From contig JAJQBK010000061.1 in the NCBI GenBank assembly GCA_021203305.1, forward strand, positions 1-56,180: a stretch of DNA of 56,180 nucleotides, read 5' to 3'. Position 1 is the first letter of the stretch, and every line of letters begins with the position of its first letter. The notes under the pieces are model-generated. The model was given only the letters and a program-made list of their open reading frames with translations, had not been told where the DNA came from and did not search any database. This stretch comes from Lachnospiraceae bacterium (lineage in GTDB: Bacteria > Bacillota > Clostridia > Lachnospirales > Lachnospiraceae). The translations under genes were made by a program, and so were the position numbers. Of the stretch, positions 49,422 through 56,180 are shown in pieces.

Positions 49422-51320
49422 AAATCCACTGTTTTCGGAAACGTTCGCGCCGCTCTTTTCAAAGCAAACGCCGCCTCCAAATCTTGCCGCTCCACAGCCC
49501 TGGCACCGCGCCCGGCAGTTGGGAGATACCGTCCCGGCCCGGGCTTTTTCCCATTCTCTTTTCAGATATTCCCTGCTGACGCCGCAGTCCAGGAAATCCC
49601 AGGGGAAAATCTCGTCCAGCGGCCGCTCCCGTGTGGTATAAAAATCCGGATCAATTCCACACTCAGCGAAGGTCTCCATCCAGATGTCATTGTGAAAATA
49701 CTCGCTCCAGGCATCGTAAATGCATCCCTTTTGATAGACCTTTAATAAAACTTCAGAAAGTCTCCTGTCCCCTCTGGCAAGCACACCCTCCAGCACGCTC
49801 ATGTCCGCCTCGTGCCAGTTGTACTTTATGGATTTCTGATTCAGCTGGGAGGCAATGGCCTTACGGGTGGTATATGCCTTTTCAATAAACTGCTCCTTCG
49901 TGCATTGGGGCGCCCACTGAAAGGCGGTGAAGGGTTTTGGCACGAAGAAGGATGTGCTGGCTGTGACCTGCACCCGTCCGTTGACGCGCTCTTCCTTCGG
50001 CACCGTGTCATAGAAGGTGGCGGCGACCTTATTTGCCAGGTCGGCAATGCCGAGGATGTCCTCCTCGGTTTCCGTGGGAAGCCCCAGCATAAAATAAAGC
50101 TTCACCTTTGTCCAGCCGCCCTTAAAGGCCTCGGCGGCGCCGTTTAAAATATCCTCTTCCGTCAGGCCTTTATTAATCACATCGCGCAGCCGCTGGCTCC
50201 CCGCCTCCGGCGCGAAGGTCAGGCTGCTTTTTCTGATATCCTGCACCTTCTGCATCACATCCAGCGAAAAGGAATCGATTCTCAGAGAGGGCAGCGAAAT
50301 ATTGACATGGCGCCTGTTACACTCCTCAATTAGAAAATCGATCAGCTCCGGAAGCTTTGAATAGTCACTGGAGCTTAAGGAGCTTAAAGTGATTTCCTCC
50401 TGACCGGTATTTTTCAGCATGGCGACGGCATATTTTTTATTCCAATCCAGGCTTCTCTCCCTGACAGGCCGGTAAAGCTGTCCCGCCTGGCAGAAACGGC
50501 AGCCCCGGATGCAGCCGCGCATAATCTCCAGCACCACCCGATCCTGCACCACCTTCATGTAAGGGACCACCGGCTTTTCTGGATAATATGTGTCGGAAAT
50601 ATTCATCTCCACTTCCTTCAGCACCTTTGCGGGAACGCCCGGCCGATTTGGCGTCATGGAGAGAATGGTGCCGTCTTCCTTATAAGCCACATCATAAAAC
50701 ATGGGCACATACATTCCCGGAATCTGCGCCGCCTTATACAGGAATTCCACGCGGCTGTCGCCGTTTCGGCGGCTTTCCTTATACAGATCCAGAAGTCTCC
50801 GATACTGCGTCTCACCCTCACCGATGTAAAACATATCAAAAAATTCCGCGATGGGCTCCGGATTGTAGGTGCAGGGCCCGCCACCTATGACAATCGGATA
50901 AGCCCAGTCCGTGCGCTCACACGCAAGGAGCGGAATCTGAGACAGATCCAGCACCTGCAGGATGTTCGTGTAACACATCTCATATTGTATAGTGACGCAG
51001 AGAAAATCAAAATTCTTAACCGGGTCCTGGCTTTCCAGGGCAAAGAGGGGAATATGCTGCTCCCGCATAATCTGATCCAAATCCGTCCAGGGGCTGAAAA
51101 CACGCTCGCACCAGGTATCCTCGAACTCATTGAACATGGAGTAAAGGATCTGGAGCCCCAGATGGGACATGCCGACCTCGTAGACGTCCGGAAATGCAAA
51201 ACAGATCCGAGTGTCCACCTCACGCGGATTTTTGTATACCGCGTTGACCTCATTACCAATGTAACGGGCAGGCTTTTCCACGCTGAGTAATATATCGTCA
51301 CTTAATGCTAATTTTCTCAT
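49362..51320 (-). CDS. TIGR03960 B12-binding-type radical SAM protein
   Basis: The 652-residue protein has an N-terminal cobalamin-binding-like domain (FPDVYEVGMSHLGLQILY, VIGGGPCTYNPEPIAEF), then the radical SAM cluster motif CIRGCRFC with Cys270, Cys274 and Cys277, and a Cys-rich tail CRARCQGCGAARFGGGVC. The last 30 residues are a variable SGE/ENGG-rich tail that seems to come from duplications at the junction. It pairs with TIGR03936 and, in many Clostridia, with RNase G and L21. Confidence 0.9.
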   Translation of the reverse strand: MRKLALSDDILLSVEKPARYIGNEVNAVYKNPREVDTRICFAFPDVYEVGMSHLGLQILYSMFNEFEDTWCERVFSPWTDLDQIMREQHIPLFALESQDPVKNFDFLCVTIQYEMCYTNILQVLDLSQIPLLACERTDWAYPIVIGGGPCTYNPEPIAEFFDMFYIGEGETQYRRLLDLYKESRRNGDSRVEFLYKAAQIPGMYVPMFYDVAYKEDGTILSMTPNRPGVPAKVLKEVEMNISDTYYPEKPVVPYMKVVQDRVVLEIMRGCIRGCRFCQAGQLYRPVRERSLDWNKKYAVAMLKNTGQEEITLSSLSSSDYSKLPELIDFLIEECNRRHVNISLPSLRIDSFSLDVMQKVQDIRKSSLTFAPEAGSQRLRDVINKGLTEEDILNGAAEAFKGGWTKVKLYFMLGLPTETEEDILGIADLANKVAATFYDTVPKEERVNGRVQVTASTSFFVPKPFTAFQWAPQCTKEQFIEKAYTTRKAIASQLNQKSIKYNWHEADMSVLEGVLARGDRRLSEVLLKVYQKGCIYDAWSEYFHNDIWMETFAECGIDPDFYTTRERPLDEIFPWDFLDCGVSREYLKREWEKARAGTVSPNCRARCQGCGAARFGGGVCFEKSGANVSENSGFGEDNSKLSGEAGLENGGAL

Positions 51321-51324
51321 CTAA

Positions 51325-51509
51325 TTAAAACCTCGTTAATTTTCCTCTCTTCATCCGGATTTGGACGTTCTGCATCCTTTCCGACACTCCTTCCCATTCC
51401 TCATCCGTAATATAAGGAGGCCTTTCCAGAGTGGCTGCCGGCTGCCATGTGTGGAGAGCTTTTCAATCTCAAGAACGGGAGTATCTTTTAACATCAGGCA
51501 AGTTTTCAT
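51325..51509 (-). pseudogene. remnant of a small gene, possibly HipA-related
   Basis: An ATG at 51509 with GAGGTGG ahead opens MKTCLMLKDTPVLEIEKL and runs 52 codons to TGA at 51353-51351. The second half looks out of frame; shifting by one base gives ATLERPPYITDEEWEGVSER and continues to TAA at 51327-51325. So a start and an end are joined by an internal deletion or frameshift. The opening recalls from memory a HipA-like family of gut Clostridia; this is weak. Confidence 0.35.
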
Positions 51510-51592
51510 AAGCCACCTCGTGTAATCTATTTTACACTAATTTTGGGAAAAGAAAAGTTCTTTCACTCCTTTTTTTCCTCGTTCCTCAAATC

Positions 51593-51674
51593 TATAGTGA
51601 ACGACATTAATAATTTCACTTTGAAGACCAAACTATATATGCTGATAGAGAAAATATATTTGTCGTTCACTATA
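51593..51674. mobile_element. 82-bp element with 14-bp terminal inverted repeats (MITE candidate)
   Basis: TATAGTGAACGACA (51593-51606) and TGTCGTTCACTATA (51661-51674) are perfect inverted repeats around 54 AT-rich bases. Ends beginning with TA are typical of IS630/mariner-type elements that insert at TA. It codes for nothing. It could also be a large hairpin or an invertible segment. Confidence 0.5.
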
Positions 51675-51689
51675 ATTTGTCGGAAAATG

Positions 51690-51718
51690 TTGCAGCCGGG
51701 ATAAAATAAGGGTATAGT
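51690..51718 (+). promoter_or_regulatory. promoter for the rhomboid gene
   Basis: TTGCAG (51690-51695), 17-base spacer, TATAGT (51713-51718), about 37 bases before the ATG. Confidence 0.6.
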
Positions 51719-51754
51719 AAAGTGGTATGAAATGGAAACCTGAGGAGACCAGCT

Positions 51755-52327
51755 ATGAAAAAAAACAGACTGAAAATTGTAAACAATGCTCCGGTCATCC
51801 TGACCTTCGTGCTGATCAGCTTTATTGCGACATTATTAAATGAATTGACCGGCGGCGTCAGCAACGTTATGCTTTTTATGACGTATCATTCATCGCTGAC
51901 CAGCCCGCTGACCTGGCTGCGTTTTTTCACACATGTGTTCGGCCACAGCGGCTGGGACCATCTGATCGGAAATATGACCTACCTGCTTTTGCTGGGGCCG
52001 ATGCTGGAGGAAAAGTATGGCTCCGCGGACATCCTGAAAGTAATCGCGGTTACAGCGCTGGTGACCGGGCTGGTCAACTATATCTTTTTCCCGAATATTG
52101 CGCTGTGCGGAGCCAGCGGCGTGGTCTTCGCACTGATTCTTCTTTCTTCCATTGTCGGTGTAAAGCAGAGAGAAATTCCACTGACCTTTATTCTGGTGGC
52201 GGTAATTTTTCTGGGACAGCAGGTTTATGAGGGCATAACCATTGAGGATAATATTTCCAATGTCTCACACATCGCGGGCGGCATTACCGGCTCGGTATTC
52301 GGATATATTTTTAACCGAAAGATCTGA
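51755..52327 (+). CDS. rhomboid family intramembrane serine protease
   Basis: The 190-residue protein has six membrane helices with the catalytic pair Ser121 in GASG and His172 in VSHIAGG, and Asn73 in HLIGNMTYLLLLGP for the oxyanion hole. Rhomboids cut membrane proteins inside the bilayer. CTGAGGAG precedes the ATG. Substrates are unknown. Confidence 0.9.
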   Translation: MKKNRLKIVNNAPVILTFVLISFIATLLNELTGGVSNVMLFMTYHSSLTSPLTWLRFFTHVFGHSGWDHLIGNMTYLLLLGPMLEEKYGSADILKVIAVTALVTGLVNYIFFPNIALCGASGVVFALILLSSIVGVKQREIPLTFILVAVIFLGQQVYEGITIEDNISNVSHIAGGITGSVFGYIFNRKI

Positions 52328-52411
52328 ATTGCATCATAAAACCCTGCAAAAAATAGCCTGATCTTCGCGCCGGAGGACGGAAGCAAGCGGATGGGGAACG
52401 ATAACTTCCTT

Positions 52412-53740
52412 CTACAATGAATCGCTCTCTACCCATTTGATGCTGGCAGACGCCCCTGCGGGATAATTTAGCTTTTCAAAATACTGCTTAAACGTCACAT
52501 CTCCTAATTTCAGTTTTCTGTACACATCGATGTTCGCGATCTTATACCCACCCTTGAAAGCAATAACATCAATATTCTTCCCATCATAAATCAATGCATA
52601 TTTCCGATAGCTGTCCCATTCACGGTCTCCACTGTCAAATGTCGGAACCGTTACATGCTCATATACAATTTTATCACCATATCGATCCTGCTTGACTGAA
52701 ACGTAGTACCCGTTGCCATCCGTCAGTACCTCAATGGCTTCTCCACTTAAAGGTTCATTACCCTTAAACCGCTTGCTCCCTACCGTGTACACACACTCCT
52801 CAAGAGGAGCATTTGAATGAAATGCCGCCGCAATCGAAATTTTCTCTTCAAATTCAAGAGTATAATTCGTTTTATCTATGCGGAAATTAACCCGGAGCTT
52901 CCTTCTTTCGGACATGGACACACCTTTCCAGTACTGTGCTCTTTTGGGCATAGCGACAATATCCGCAGTACCGGTTTCACACCAGTTCGATAAGCGTTCA
53001 AAATATTCCTGAAACTCTGTTGCGGTAAGAGATGCCCTGTATGATTCAAGAATCCCTTCTCTATCCTTCCTTGCATCCTTGTATCCATTGTTTACCGCTC
53101 GATCCAGCCAATACAGGGCAACCAGGTCGTTCTTCGAAACACCGGCTCCGGCGTTATACAGCACCCCGAGAAAGTTCTGCGCCTGTCCATCGTTACAAAA
53201 TTCTGCCGATGCGCGGAGAAGCTTGGCGGCAGCTGCGTAGTTCTTCTGATTAAAGTGGTACATTCCCAGAACGGTAAGCTCACGTTTAATCAGGGCGTCT
53301 GCCGGCTCGTCGGAATAAACGTATCCCACAAAGCCCTTCATCCTCTCATACAGATCTTTCGGTGTATCTGCCGTCAAATTCTGCCGCATGTAATCAAGCT
53401 CGCATTTTTTTACCAGCTTGCCTGCTTGCTCGTCTCCGGATTTCTCTACCTGCCGGAACCAGTACGCTCCCTCTAAAAGGTTCTGCTCCGTTCCTTTTCC
53501 CTGTGCGTAAAGGCTTCCCAGATTATACTGGGCTGTTGCATCAGAACTGGATTCCGCGATGCTTTTATACATCTGAAATGCCCTTTCTTCGTTCCCTTCA
53601 TTTAAGAATTTTTCAGCCACTGCAAGCAGCACTTCCGTTGGCTGCTGCATATTCTGTGCCGTCTCCTGCGGATTAGGTTTTGATGGCGTTTGCTGCGCGT
53701 CATTCCGCTTTTTGTTGAATAAACCGTTTAGAAATGCCAT
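52412..53740 (-). CDS. SEL1/TPR-repeat protein at the end of the RNA-repair-like operon
   Basis: The 442-residue product has SEL1-type repeats in its first half (AQYNLGSLYAQGKGTEQNLLEGAYWF, then AQNFLGVLYNAGAGVSKNDLVALYWL, each over one helix pair). A C-terminal half from about 285 has no family I recognise; it contains several beta-rich stretches such as GNGYYVSVKQDRYGDKIVYE. Start at 53740 follows GGTGG; a longer frame from 53854 overlaps the upstream gene. SEL1 repeats usually mediate protein contacts, so it may be a scaffold for the enzymes encoded upstream. Confidence 0.7.
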   Translation of the reverse strand: MAFLNGLFNKKRNDAQQTPSKPNPQETAQNMQQPTEVLLAVAEKFLNEGNEERAFQMYKSIAESSSDATAQYNLGSLYAQGKGTEQNLLEGAYWFRQVEKSGDEQAGKLVKKCELDYMRQNLTADTPKDLYERMKGFVGYVYSDEPADALIKRELTVLGMYHFNQKNYAAAAKLLRASAEFCNDGQAQNFLGVLYNAGAGVSKNDLVALYWLDRAVNNGYKDARKDREGILESYRASLTATEFQEYFERLSNWCETGTADIVAMPKRAQYWKGVSMSERRKLRVNFRIDKTNYTLEFEEKISIAAAFHSNAPLEECVYTVGSKRFKGNEPLSGEAIEVLTDGNGYYVSVKQDRYGDKIVYEHVTVPTFDSGDREWDSYRKYALIYDGKNIDVIAFKGGYKIANIDVYRKLKLGDVTFKQYFEKLNYPAGASASIKWVESDSL

Positions 53741-53834
53741 TATAATTCCACCTTTCTTTTTATGTACAGGCATTTCTGCCTGCCGTATTAAAGATTTTTT
53801 ATGTTCCACCTGCCTGTTATTCGTGATGATGCTC

Positions 53835-55007
53835 TTATGTACAATGCCACTCAACCGTCCTTCCCTCGATTCTTTCCGGCAGTTCTAGGTTTTTCATCAT
53901 ATCCTCTATCTTATGCTCCGGAACTGCATCGTTCCGGCTTTCGTTTCTCGATAGATTCGTTTCCCAGTCTGTCTCCAGAAATACAACCTTTGTCCTTGCG
54001 TGATAGTCTTCAAAAAGTGACAGCTGCTTTCTTCTGACCATAGATGAAAGATTGGTAGCATTCCACACAAACGGCTGCCGTTTGCGCAGAAATACTTTTG
54101 CCCTTTCCCTTGCTTCTTGTATCACTGTTCCCTGATTATCGGTAGGTAAAACACGCATTTCATCCCTGATGTCATCCAAGGATATCACCGGAAGATCGCT
54201 ATAATTCGCTTTAATCCAGGTGTCTTTTCCTGTCCCTGGCAAGCCGGACATCAAAATGACCTCGCCCCATGTGTCATCATAGATGTCCTGTTCCTTCCAG
54301 ATGTTTCTGCCGGATAAAAAGGCCTGTTTCGCCGCCTCTGACTGAAAATATCCTGGGCTATATATGATACTTTCATCCTCCGCCAGCGAAAAACACAAAT
54401 CTATGGACTCCAGCGCTTCCGCCATCGTATCGCATATTCTTCCCTTTATGTCGGCGCTGACCAGAATGGAAAGAAGATGCAATGAAAAGCTCCGGATAAG
54501 CTCTCCCTGGGTGGCAATCTGATACAGCCGCAATACCGGATTGGTCTGTTCTGTGATATGCATCGGCACAGAATGGTATCGGATCAGATTACATATGCAT
54601 TCGCGCATCTCCTGTTCTTCTTTCGTTCCGGCAAGCGCAAATTCCCTCCACAGAATTTCCCTCGCCATTTTCGACCCGACAATCGTATGGTTTGGGGATT
54701 TCCATTTGCCATCCTCCAACCTTGTGCATGGGATCTTACCAATGTCGTGCATAAGTGCAGCGACAAACACCATTTCCCGCTTCTCTTTATCAAGCCCGCG
54801 AAAATCCGCATCCTGCGCTAACCGCCCACACACCATCTTTGTGTGTGTCAGCACATTGCCCTCACCATGCCAGTACGGATTTTGCGGGGTTTCAGACATC
54901 TTTGCAAGATATGATGACAGCGGGGTCCTCATTATGTTTTCCCAGTCGATTCCCCAATCAGGCGGTTCGGGTACCGCACCTGTGAGAATGATCCAATTAT
55001 CATTCAT
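53835..55007 (-). CDS. HD-Pnk: HD phosphoesterase plus 5'-OH polynucleotide kinase
   Basis: The 390-residue protein joins two end-healing activities. Residues about 45-195 are an HD domain (THTK, ALMHDIGKI at 84-92, NHTIVGSKMAREI, VSADIKGR). Residues about 245-385 are a P-loop kinase with GLPGTGKDT at 256-264, the SLDDIR motif whose D-x-x-R matches the Asp/Arg pair of T4 Pnk, and WNATNLSSMVRRKQ like the DATN...R motif of Pnkp enzymes. This equals the HD-Pnk family known from Runella, which removes 2',3'-cyclic or 2'-phosphates and phosphorylates 5'-OH ends. ATG 55007 has GGCAGGTG ahead; a GTG at 55016 is possible. It lies 17 bases after the ligase gene. Confidence 0.85.
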   Translation of the reverse strand: MNDNWIILTGAVPEPPDWGIDWENIMRTPLSSYLAKMSETPQNPYWHGEGNVLTHTKMVCGRLAQDADFRGLDKEKREMVFVAALMHDIGKIPCTRLEDGKWKSPNHTIVGSKMAREILWREFALAGTKEEQEMRECICNLIRYHSVPMHITEQTNPVLRLYQIATQGELIRSFSLHLLSILVSADIKGRICDTMAEALESIDLCFSLAEDESIIYSPGYFQSEAAKQAFLSGRNIWKEQDIYDDTWGEVILMSGLPGTGKDTWIKANYSDLPVISLDDIRDEMRVLPTDNQGTVIQEARERAKVFLRKRQPFVWNATNLSSMVRRKQLSLFEDYHARTKVVFLETDWETNLSRNESRNDAVPEHKIEDMMKNLELPERIEGRTVEWHCT

Positions 55008-55024
55008 AGTATTCACCTGCCCTG

Positions 55025-55816
55025 TTATTCAAACAGCGCGCTGATATCACATGAGAGCCGGTTCGGCACAATAGGTCTGTCAAGCCAGCGCGTTTCTGAT
55101 TGCGCGATATTTTGTAAAAAAGAAGCTCTCACATATTTCAGCCGCTCAACAACACAGCCGTCTTCCTCCACCTTGATATATAGCCCTTCCATGAGACGGG
55201 AACTGTCCGTCTCACTTAGAATTTTCTGTGCATCCAGCCCCTGACGGGCGGCTTCATCCCACAGGCTTTCCATGTGATTGTCACTGATGTAATCAGACAC
55301 TCCGAGCAGTGTCAGTAAGTCTTCCTTGTTTGAGAAAGCTCCCGATTTCAATACCGGAACCGACTTTATCGGAAGATTCGCCGTAATCTCCCTCCTTGCA
55401 GAAGTGTCTAAAAAGACACCCTCGCGGCGGTCGAAAATATCAAACTCCATAAAGTAGTGCGGAAGCTGGTCATAAAAAATACTATGCTTTGCATACATCC
55501 ACTCCCCATACATGATGTAACGTTCACTCAGGACACTATGCAGCACATTCTTATGCGCACATGCCCACTGCTTCATAAGGTTATAATGCCTTTCCCTGTA
55601 GCCGCCCGTCAGGTAATGTCCGCGGCTTTGAAGGAGCAGCTGCCCATTGTCATCAAATGAAATTGCCGAATTTGCCCCGTCTATTTTCTCTTCAACCACA
55701 AGGTGCTTCCCTCTGATTTCCGAAAAAAGAATCTGCGCCAAATCCTCATCGCCCTGCTGTAAATGCGATCCTTCCAGATGTGGTGTCCTGGGATACTTCC
55801 TTATTTCAAAGCCCAT
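55025..55816 (-). CDS. T4 Rnl-like ATP-dependent RNA ligase
   Basis: The 263-residue protein carries the nucleotidyltransferase motifs of RNA ligases: I, KIDGAN with the adenylated Lys44; III, YGEWMYAKHSI at 103-113; IIIa, YFMEFDIFD at 121-129; IV, EGLYIK at 210-215; V, RLKYVRASF at 225-233. It lacks a DNA-ligase OB domain and is close in size to small Rnl-type ligases. AGAAGGAGG precedes the ATG. Next to HD-Pnk it would seal RNA ends after healing. Confidence 0.9.
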   Translation of the reverse strand: MGFEIRKYPRTPHLEGSHLQQGDEDLAQILFSEIRGKHLVVEEKIDGANSAISFDDNGQLLLQSRGHYLTGGYRERHYNLMKQWACAHKNVLHSVLSERYIMYGEWMYAKHSIFYDQLPHYFMEFDIFDRREGVFLDTSARREITANLPIKSVPVLKSGAFSNKEDLLTLLGVSDYISDNHMESLWDEAARQGLDAQKILSETDSSRLMEGLYIKVEEDGCVVERLKYVRASFLQNIAQSETRWLDRPIVPNRLSCDISALFE

Positions 55817-55910
55817 ATGAGGTTCCTCCTTCTCGCAGCACTTTTTACTTCTGTCTCTTTACAGACAGATAAAATAATATCCTCTGGAAATCCATTTTCA
55901 TGTGCGGATT

Positions 55911-56180
55911 TCAATCCAGCGTGACAATCATAATCAGATGCCCATTGACGCCATCAAAATTCAGCTTCCTGCAGCCTGCACCAGTGAACAACTCTGTGAG
56001 TCTGTCCCTTGTCAACAGATGGATATGCTCAGGGTTATCATCCGGCTTTGACGGCACTGAGACAACAATATGTTTTCTCGCAATCCTTACAGCAGAATTA
56101 ACCGCCGCTTCCACGTCTGGAATATGCTCCAACACCTCAAGCATGGTCACGACATCCACACTTTTATCCGGCAGAGGCTG
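55911..56180 (-). CDS. class I SAM-dependent methyltransferase, partial
   Basis: The frame is open to the right edge of the window, so the N terminus is missing. The visible 89 residues hold SVDVVTMLEVLEHIPD (motif IV/post-II region of Methyltransf_11-type enzymes), KHIVVSVPSKPD and HIHLLTRDRLTELFTGAGC. It lies 94 bases before the RNA ligase gene on the same strand. Pnkp-Hen1 RNA-repair cassettes pair repair with a 2'-O-methyltransferase, so an analogous role is possible, but the visible part is generic and lacks a clear Hen1 signature. Confidence 0.7.
   Translation of the reverse strand, partial: QPLPDKSVDVVTMLEVLEHIPDVEAAVNSAVRIARKHIVVSVPSKPDDNPEHIHLLTRDRLTELFTGAGCRKLNFDGVNGHLIMIVTLD

Larger units (their letters stand above)
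51321..51754. other. 434-bp gap: gene remnant, inverted-repeat element, promoter
   Basis: Besides the remnant at 51325-51509, the element at 51593-51674 and the promoter at 51690-51718, listed separately, nothing else is evident. Confidence 0.6.

Noticed and set aside
1-56180. tRNA and rRNA genes
   Set aside because: I looked in all larger gaps for cloverleaf arms and TTCGA loops and found none that fit.

Overview
The window looks like a Clostridia chromosome, most likely Lachnospiraceae. Supporting evidence: GC-moderate housekeeping genes with strong AGGAGG ribosome binding sites; an L27 with a cleavable N-terminal extension next to a Prp protease; SepF; an endonuclease-type MutL; a LexA gene divergent from a YneA-like gene; and many families typical of gut Clostridia (Met gamma-lyase family, DUF378, DUF5058, TIGR03960/TIGR03936, DUF4037/DUF4125). 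No rRNA, tRNA, CRISPR array or intact insertion sequence was seen.

Left accessory edge (1-4486). This is the end of an AT-rich surface-polysaccharide cluster: a pyruvyl transferase-like gene and an FrhB-type protein with its ferredoxin domain encoded separately. It is followed by a Fic AMPylase-type gene with an array of TTAGG-type sites around its promoter. Next comes a promoter-structured RNA-terminator unit leading into a short PBECR4-like nuclease gene.

Housekeeping core (4487-38735). The order is miaB-mutS-mutL-miaA (tRNA modification and mismatch repair, with mutL broken by an in-frame amber codon), a Met gamma-lyase family gene, radC, and the shape and division block mreB-mreC-mreD-PBP2-minD-minE-rodA with no minC. 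It continues with mgsA, a D,D-carboxypeptidase lipoprotein, a P-loop orphan, a HlyD-like protein, sepF, aroB, lspA, an RluD-type synthase, a cytidylate-kinase-like gene, a HAD gene, and rplU-prp-rpmA-obgE-yhbY-nadD-yqeK-rsfS. The block ends with DUF378, the lexA/yneA-like SOS pair and a tyrosine recombinase.

Right half (38736-51320). It holds an AI-2E-type transporter, a 1012-residue TPR/nucleotidyltransferase/DUF4125 fusion, RNase E/G, an M20 peptidase with a two-gene membrane permease, and the radical SAM pair TIGR03960/TIGR03936.

Right accessory edge (51321-56180). It holds a gene remnant, a small inverted-repeat element, a rhomboid protease, and a minus-strand operon that looks like an RNA-repair module: methyltransferase (cut by the window end), T4-type RNA ligase, HD-Pnk end-healing enzyme and a SEL1-repeat protein.

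A recurrent feature is short tandem duplications: seven arrays with units of 17 to 56 bp in intergenic regions, protein linkers and one gene junction. The most interesting items are the HD-Pnk/RNA ligase operon, the broken mutL, the RNA-terminator-nuclease unit, and the operator array at fic.
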